Part shown: piece after piece, positions 58,826 to 64,000 of the stretch | How the letters are laid out: the number at the start of each line of letters is the position of its first letter | How positions within the stretch are numbered: position 1 is the stretch's first letter | Assembly: GCA_037954665.1 (NCBI GenBank) | Contig: JBBMOL010000013.1 | Coordinates: forward strand, 9,114,001-9,178,000 | Source: Laguncularia racemosa | Lineage: Eukaryota; Streptophyta; Magnoliopsida; Myrtales; Combretaceae | Length of the DNA: 64,000 nt | Reading direction: 5' to 3' | The notes under the pieces: generated by a model | Databases searched by the model: none | What the model was told of the DNA's origin: nothing | The model's input: the letters and a program-made list of their open reading frames with translations, nothing else | Position numbers and translations under genes: made by a program

Positions 58826-59397
58826 TAGGTAAATTGCACTAATTATCCTTGAAAACTTTCAAAATCACATGGGCCCCCCCTTTTTCTTGAAAGTTGGCAC
58901 TTAGCACTCTTGAGACTATGGTGAGTTAAAAGAGCTAACATAGATGATTACTAAACATTTATTCATATATTTAATTAATTAAATTAACTAAAATTTAAAA
59001 ATAACTAAAAAAGTAGAAAACAAAAAAAGACAAAAAATTAAAGAAAAAAAAGGAAAACAAATGACTGTTCAACAACGGTTTAAACACTTTTCCCTTTTGT
59101 ATTATTTTCTAGTTTTTTTATTTCTTGCATTTTTTAAATATATTTTCTACCTTTTCTTTTTTTTTTTTCATTTTCTACTTCTTTTTGTTATTTATTTTAA
59201 TTTTAGTTAACTTAATTAAATATACAAATAAATCTCCTAGTAATCATCTATTTCCACTCACTTTACATGGTATAATCTATTCAATAAAGAAAATGGAGCC
59301 CACACTTGTTTTAGGGATGCTAAGTGCTGATTTTTGAAAAAAAATAGGAGTTTGTACAAGTTTAAAAATTTTTAGAAGTACTATGCGTAATTTACCC
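58826..59397. mobile_element. Foldback/MITE-like element with long inverted arms
   Basis: The left arm begins aggtaaattgcactaatta and passes ggcacttagcactc and ttaattaaattaactaaaat. The right arm contains the reverse complements in mirror order: attttagttaacttaatta, gatgctaagtgctgat and cgtaatttaccc. Arms of more than 200 bp meet near 59080-59110. The ends (gggtaaatt-type) resemble widespread dicot MITE termini. No target duplication could be fixed. Confidence 0.75.
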
Positions 59398-61842
59398 TTT
59401 ACTATTTAAATAGATAAAATTGTCTAAACTATGTGATTTGTCTTGTTTTAATAGATAGGAGGACACCCTCTTTAATAGTTACTAAGGAACTTTCAGGGAG
59501 TCTTGTAAGAGTGGAAATAACGCTTCTTTAGGGTAACATGTTATATATATTGTTTTGTATCATTGCCATATATGAAAAATTTTATTTACAATATCAAGTT
59601 AAGTTAGGTATTTTAGGCATTTGCACTTTTTTAGCCTAACTATCACTTTATTCATTTAGTGTCTGAAAATATCTATGGTCATTATAAATTTTTTCAAAAG
59701 TAACCATTTGTTTTTTCATCTTCTATATATATTTTTTAAAAAGTTTTTGTTATTTTTAAATTTTACATCTTTTGTATACATCTTTTTATCATTTATAAAT
59801 TTTACTAATATTTAAGTTTTCATTTATGAAACCTTATGACTATATGTTATCTTGAACTATTAAAAACCATTTTACTTTAAACATGTATCTAAAGGACATG
59901 TTCTTTATACAAATATGATTGCTACATTTGCATGATTTGGCAAAAACTATACCATATCCTTCCTAGCATGTTATAATTATGTAATTTAAAGAATCGTAAC
60001 TCTTTCAAGATGGTATAACATTTCATATAATTATAGAAAATATTATTGACAATCACATGAAACTAAGACTTGATGTATTTTTACATAATTAACAATAGTA
60101 CTCACATAATTTTCACAACAATTGTGAACATATAACTTTAAAATATTGATTATGAAGATCTTTTATAATATTTTGTCATTTTTATTTTTTATTAATAATA
60201 TCTTTTAATTTCTTATAATTTTTTCACTTTTACCAAACTTTCCATTACTCATGTCTTTTAGTCATTAACATTTTTGTTCACCTATATATACCGTTATATA
60301 AAGGTGGAAAGAGCCACAATTCATACATGACTTGATATAAAGAGTAGTAACTCTTCTAAATAACATATCATTTTATTTATTAATGTAGAAAGACCATTAT
60401 AAAATTAGTATTTAAAATGAAATAACACTATTCATTATGCAATATTTAAAGTAATACTGCGAGCATACATTTTTAATATGTTAATTGTGATGATTATTTA
60501 AGTAAATTTATTTTTAATAATATATATATATATATATATATTAAATTGAAATCTATATAAAGTACAAGACTTTATATATAAATTGATATGGCATAGTGGA
60601 CTTATATAAGTATTACGATTTCATCTTTCATTAGTTTGTAGTTTAAGATATTTTTAAGAAATTAGGCATTCCTCGGGCATAAAACTAGTGTCCTTTAATA
60701 ATTGAACTTCTAATAAATATTTATTCATTTGATATTTGAAAAACTATTTCCTACGTACATTGGATACTTAAATAAAAATGTTTGAAATAATATGACCTCT
60801 TTTGTTATCATCAAAATTTTTGTTAAGAGGTTTTAACATACATATTTAACTCTTAATATTTATCTACTTTTCTATTTGAATACTTAATGTTATATTTATT
60901 TTATTTGAGTTTTCAACTTTTATGCTTTTATAAAATTGACTTTCATCAACTTCATCAAAATTTTCACCCATCTTCGATGCACACCAACTTCTTATTTGAT
61001 ACACAATAATGAATTTGACAAAACAATATTATTAAAATATTTAATTAAATAAGACAATAATGAACAGTAATAATAAAAAAAGAAAAGACTAAAAGACAAA
61101 AATAAAGAAATCACTTAAGCCCTGGCTAACCAATTTAAGTCCATTTTCGTTTAATATGATTATTAGCTACAATTATAAATCGACATACACTTAATTATGA
61201 TAGTGGTGGAGACCTATTAGAGGGTGGCATGACTTACCTCTAGTGATAGGTCACTAGTTATCACTTTTATTGTGAACTATTTACAAGTTGGCACATGTTA
61301 AGGGATATGGAAAAATTTAATGGGATTGATACATGTCTAGTTTTGTAATGTTGAATTAAAAGTGTTTAAGTTATTTTAACGAGACAAAACTAAGTAATCA
61401 AACAAGCAAAGCACATAAATTGGCTCAAAATCCTTTTACATGTTAAAGATATTTGTATTTTGTGTATTTGAAACATATTGAGGTCATTGTGCAAAAGGAT
61501 TTTATTGTGTTGTTTCTTGTGTGTTTAAAGAATCCAATTCAAATGAGTAAGAGTACCATTCCAGTGGGTGTGTTAAAACTTAAACCCTAACTTAAAAGAA
61601 TTGAAATCTACAAAGTTATGTGAAGAGCCATTTAGATGGGTAAGGAAGTCATCTGACTAGTTGAAATTCCAAGGGTACCCATTTGAATGGGGGAAGCATC
61701 CTTTCCGACTAGCTAGTGTATAAAACTAACTGTTGCAATTTTGCAGTTACATTAAACGAAGAGAGAAAAGGGGCAATGACCAAATTTGTTTGAGGGGGTA
61801 TAAATACAAGTCTAAAGACAGTTGAAGACGATTTACAATACC
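59398..61842. other. AT-rich sequence, no gene seen
   Basis: Contains a TA microsatellite (about 60520-60541) and poly-T tracts. No coding similarity was recognised. Confidence 0.55.
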
Positions 61843-63656
61843 TGAAAATTTTATTTATTGATTTATTTAATATATATATATATATTATCACAAAGAGTTA
61901 AGGACGATGATAAGAATTTTATAAAATTTGAGAGGCAATTTGGACATTTCACACAAAGAGTATAAATACTCCAAATTAACCTAGAGAGCCTCCTTTGTCA
62001 TTTTGAGCAATGAAACAAAAATCCACAAAGGATAGACGCTCTCTGAATAAACCCTAAGACGACAAAGGGAGACGGTGCAACTCAATTCCAAGCACGAGAG
62101 GTAAGGGTTTTTATATAAGAATTTCCGTAGAGAATGTGTAATATGATATAGTTACATTGCTTTGTTCATATAGAACTCAAAGTTTGAGAAAAGGAGATAG
62201 GAGAATGGGAATCAACGACTCAAGAATACAACTTGTGTAATTTTGATGTAAGTGTGAAAATCCTTGTAACTTAGATGCATTTAGATATTTTAGAGATTTA
62301 ATTAAGCCTAGGAATAAAGAGAAACGAGTTTAGGAGAATTTAAAGTAAATGAATTAAGGTTCGTGGAAGTTGCCAAGGGGTACATGGCCTCCCAATACGG
62401 TCATGTTTCGACCGTATTGAATTCGAAAGATACACCGCCTCCTAATGCCATCGTGTTTTGACCGTGTTGAGTTAAAGATAACACAGCCTCCCAACACAGT
62501 CATGTTTAGACTGTTTTGAGTGTGAAAGTTGCACCGAGAAATACATGGCCTCTTAACACGATAATGCTCCAGCCCATGTTAAGCAACATAGTCCCCAACA
62601 TGACCTTGTTGAATAAAGTATAACTTAATTATATATTTATTTAACTTCAAATTAAATTAATTTCCACGCAACCTAGATAACTAGTAAAGCCTTAAAGAAA
62701 TTAAATGAATATGATTAAGAAAGTTAAGAATTAATAGTGATCTTAGATTAAGTACTAAAAAGAGCTTGTTGATTTGTATAGATTTCCATTTAGATTAAGT
62801 CAAAGACTGCGAAATGCTTAAAGCTAGGATTCAAGGTACGTGTAACTTGCGTGTTGTTCTATATTTGTTTAAGTTAGTATGTGTGTTGAAATTGGTTAAG
62901 ATGAATAATTTAGCTTAAGTGTTTAAGTTATATGTGCTTGGCTTGGCCTAGGGGCCTGTAGCGGTAGATCCCTAAGGAGCACCCTTATGACCCTTGTGTA
63001 ATGTTATCCTTAGTGGAATCGTACTTAGAAATGATCTGGGTTGAATGTCAGTTTGAGATAATTAAGTGGACATAGGTGTGGAGCCCATAGTGGCAATTCT
63101 TATCACCAAATCATGTTCCAGTGTGTTAAAGGGGTCATGAGTACCCGGTTACTGCTTATGGACATAAATAGTCATATCAAATGGTTGTCTATGTTTAAGT
63201 ACTACATAACATGTGTGACACTTGTTCATGTTTGTTCATGCGTGTATGTTTGTGTTATACGTACTGGGCATTAGCTCACCCTTCGAAGAACATTTTTAGA
63301 TGCAGGTGTTAAGGGAGATGAAAACCTAGAAGATTACTTGTGTTTAGGTGAGCCATAGAGAGAGGAAGACAGAGATTATCCTTATTATTATGGTGACTAA
63401 GTTTTGGGAGATTTATGTTATTTAACTGTAATAGATAGTATATTTTAAGAATATTATTTTGGTGTTTAAAAACTTCCATTGCATTAGATGTTTGATATAG
63501 TTTAAGTTATTATTTGAATTTTGGGGATATAAGAAATGCCTTTATATAGGAGTTACAGGTTAAAGCGTATCAGAGTTGATTCAGAGCCTTAACGTGTTCT
63601 TGTGAGATAAGGACACGTGGTGGACAATAGTGTGGCCCAGGTTTCAGGGTGTTACA
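61843..63656 (+). repeat. 5' LTR of the partial Tekay-like element
   Basis: Ends ...ggtgttaca. It holds a four-unit array of stem-loop repeats at 62390-62620 (cacggcctcccaa...gtcatgtt type) and the shared segment around 62930-63130. It is clearly diverged from the LTRs at 45514 and 52608. Confidence 0.8.
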
Positions 63657-64000
63657 GCTTAAGTGGTGTTAGAGCTTTAGGTTTATAATCTTTTGAACCT
63701 TAAGTTTGAATCTATAGAGAATAGGTTCATGATCCTTATGACCTAAGTTTTGATTTCTAGAGTATAGGTTATTGATCCTAAAGAGCTTAAGTAAGGATCC
63801 TTAGAACTAAGAAAATGATCAATGACATAAGTTTTAAACAATAGAGCTTAAGATATGATCTTTAGAGAAGTTAAGTATTGGATCTGTAAGATAGTGTGAC
63901 ATGAAGAGAGTGGGTAAAATATGGGATGTAAACTTAGTTATGTAATTATTTTCTTTTATTATTACTTTACCTGTATTATTTTAACTGCTAAGTTATATAT
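61843..64000 (+). mobile_element. Partial Tekay/Del-like gypsy element (5' LTR and leader), running off the window
   Basis: The plus-strand LTR 61843-63656 (about 1.8 kb) is followed by gcttaagtggtgttagagct, which aligns with the gcttaggtggtatcagagcc leader and primer site of the element at 45514-54492. After it the same run of aagttt-type leader repeats occurs (63680-63900; compare 52440-52590). The LTR start was set where it aligns with the other element's LTR. The 3' part lies beyond 64000, so integrity cannot be judged. Confidence 0.82.

Overview
The window is nuclear DNA of a flowering plant, almost certainly a dicot. It is AT-rich, carries one spliced plant gene, and is otherwise filled with plant transposable elements in several states of decay. 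I saw no bacterial genes, CRISPR array, tRNA or rRNA. I cannot name the species.

The only cellular gene I can defend is NAGLU (alpha-N-acetylglucosaminidase, the plant CYL1 orthologue), on the minus strand. I could trace ten consecutive coding exons by hand, from the ATG at 31694 to the end of exon 10 at 5438. They join in frame through every splice junction, give 384 codons and contain no stop. This is roughly the N-terminal half of the enzyme, including the Cys-Asp-Thr-Phe-Asn-Glu segment expected to hold a catalytic glutamate. The C-terminal half must lie beyond the left edge of the window, because intron 10 is interrupted by a LINE and runs off the end.

Intron 3 is about 21 kb long because of a nest of elements. 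A Ty3/gypsy chromovirus (8279-28741, minus strand) sits in the intron. A hAT DNA transposon (21729-26608) sits in its protease region with a perfect 8-bp target duplication. A minus-strand Ty1/copia element (9260-19110) sits in its integrase region. A second, plus-strand copia element (9284-14340) sits inside an LTR of the first. The gypsy element is flanked by a direct repeat of about 126 bp of intron sequence rather than a recognisable 5-bp duplication.

Upstream of NAGLU lie a 5'-truncated LINE (31962-33560), AT-rich sequence with a hairpin, a minisatellite of about 36 bp period (35937-36530), and a decayed Mutator-like element with MuDR/MULE transposase remnants followed by a plant mobile domain (about 36900-41500). 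Next come a possible small terminal-inverted-repeat element (41777-42865) and a complete but inactive Tekay/Del-like gypsy element (45514-54492, minus strand), whose protease and reverse transcriptase catalytic aspartates both read Asn. The right part holds a long foldback element (58826-59397) and the 5' LTR plus primer-binding region of a related gypsy element (61843 to the window end, plus strand). The stretches between these show no gene.

I found no undescribed multi-gene system. The most useful observations are the nested insertion order, the long flanking duplication, the intact reading frame of NAGLU despite its insertion load, and the MULE plus plant-mobile-domain arrangement.
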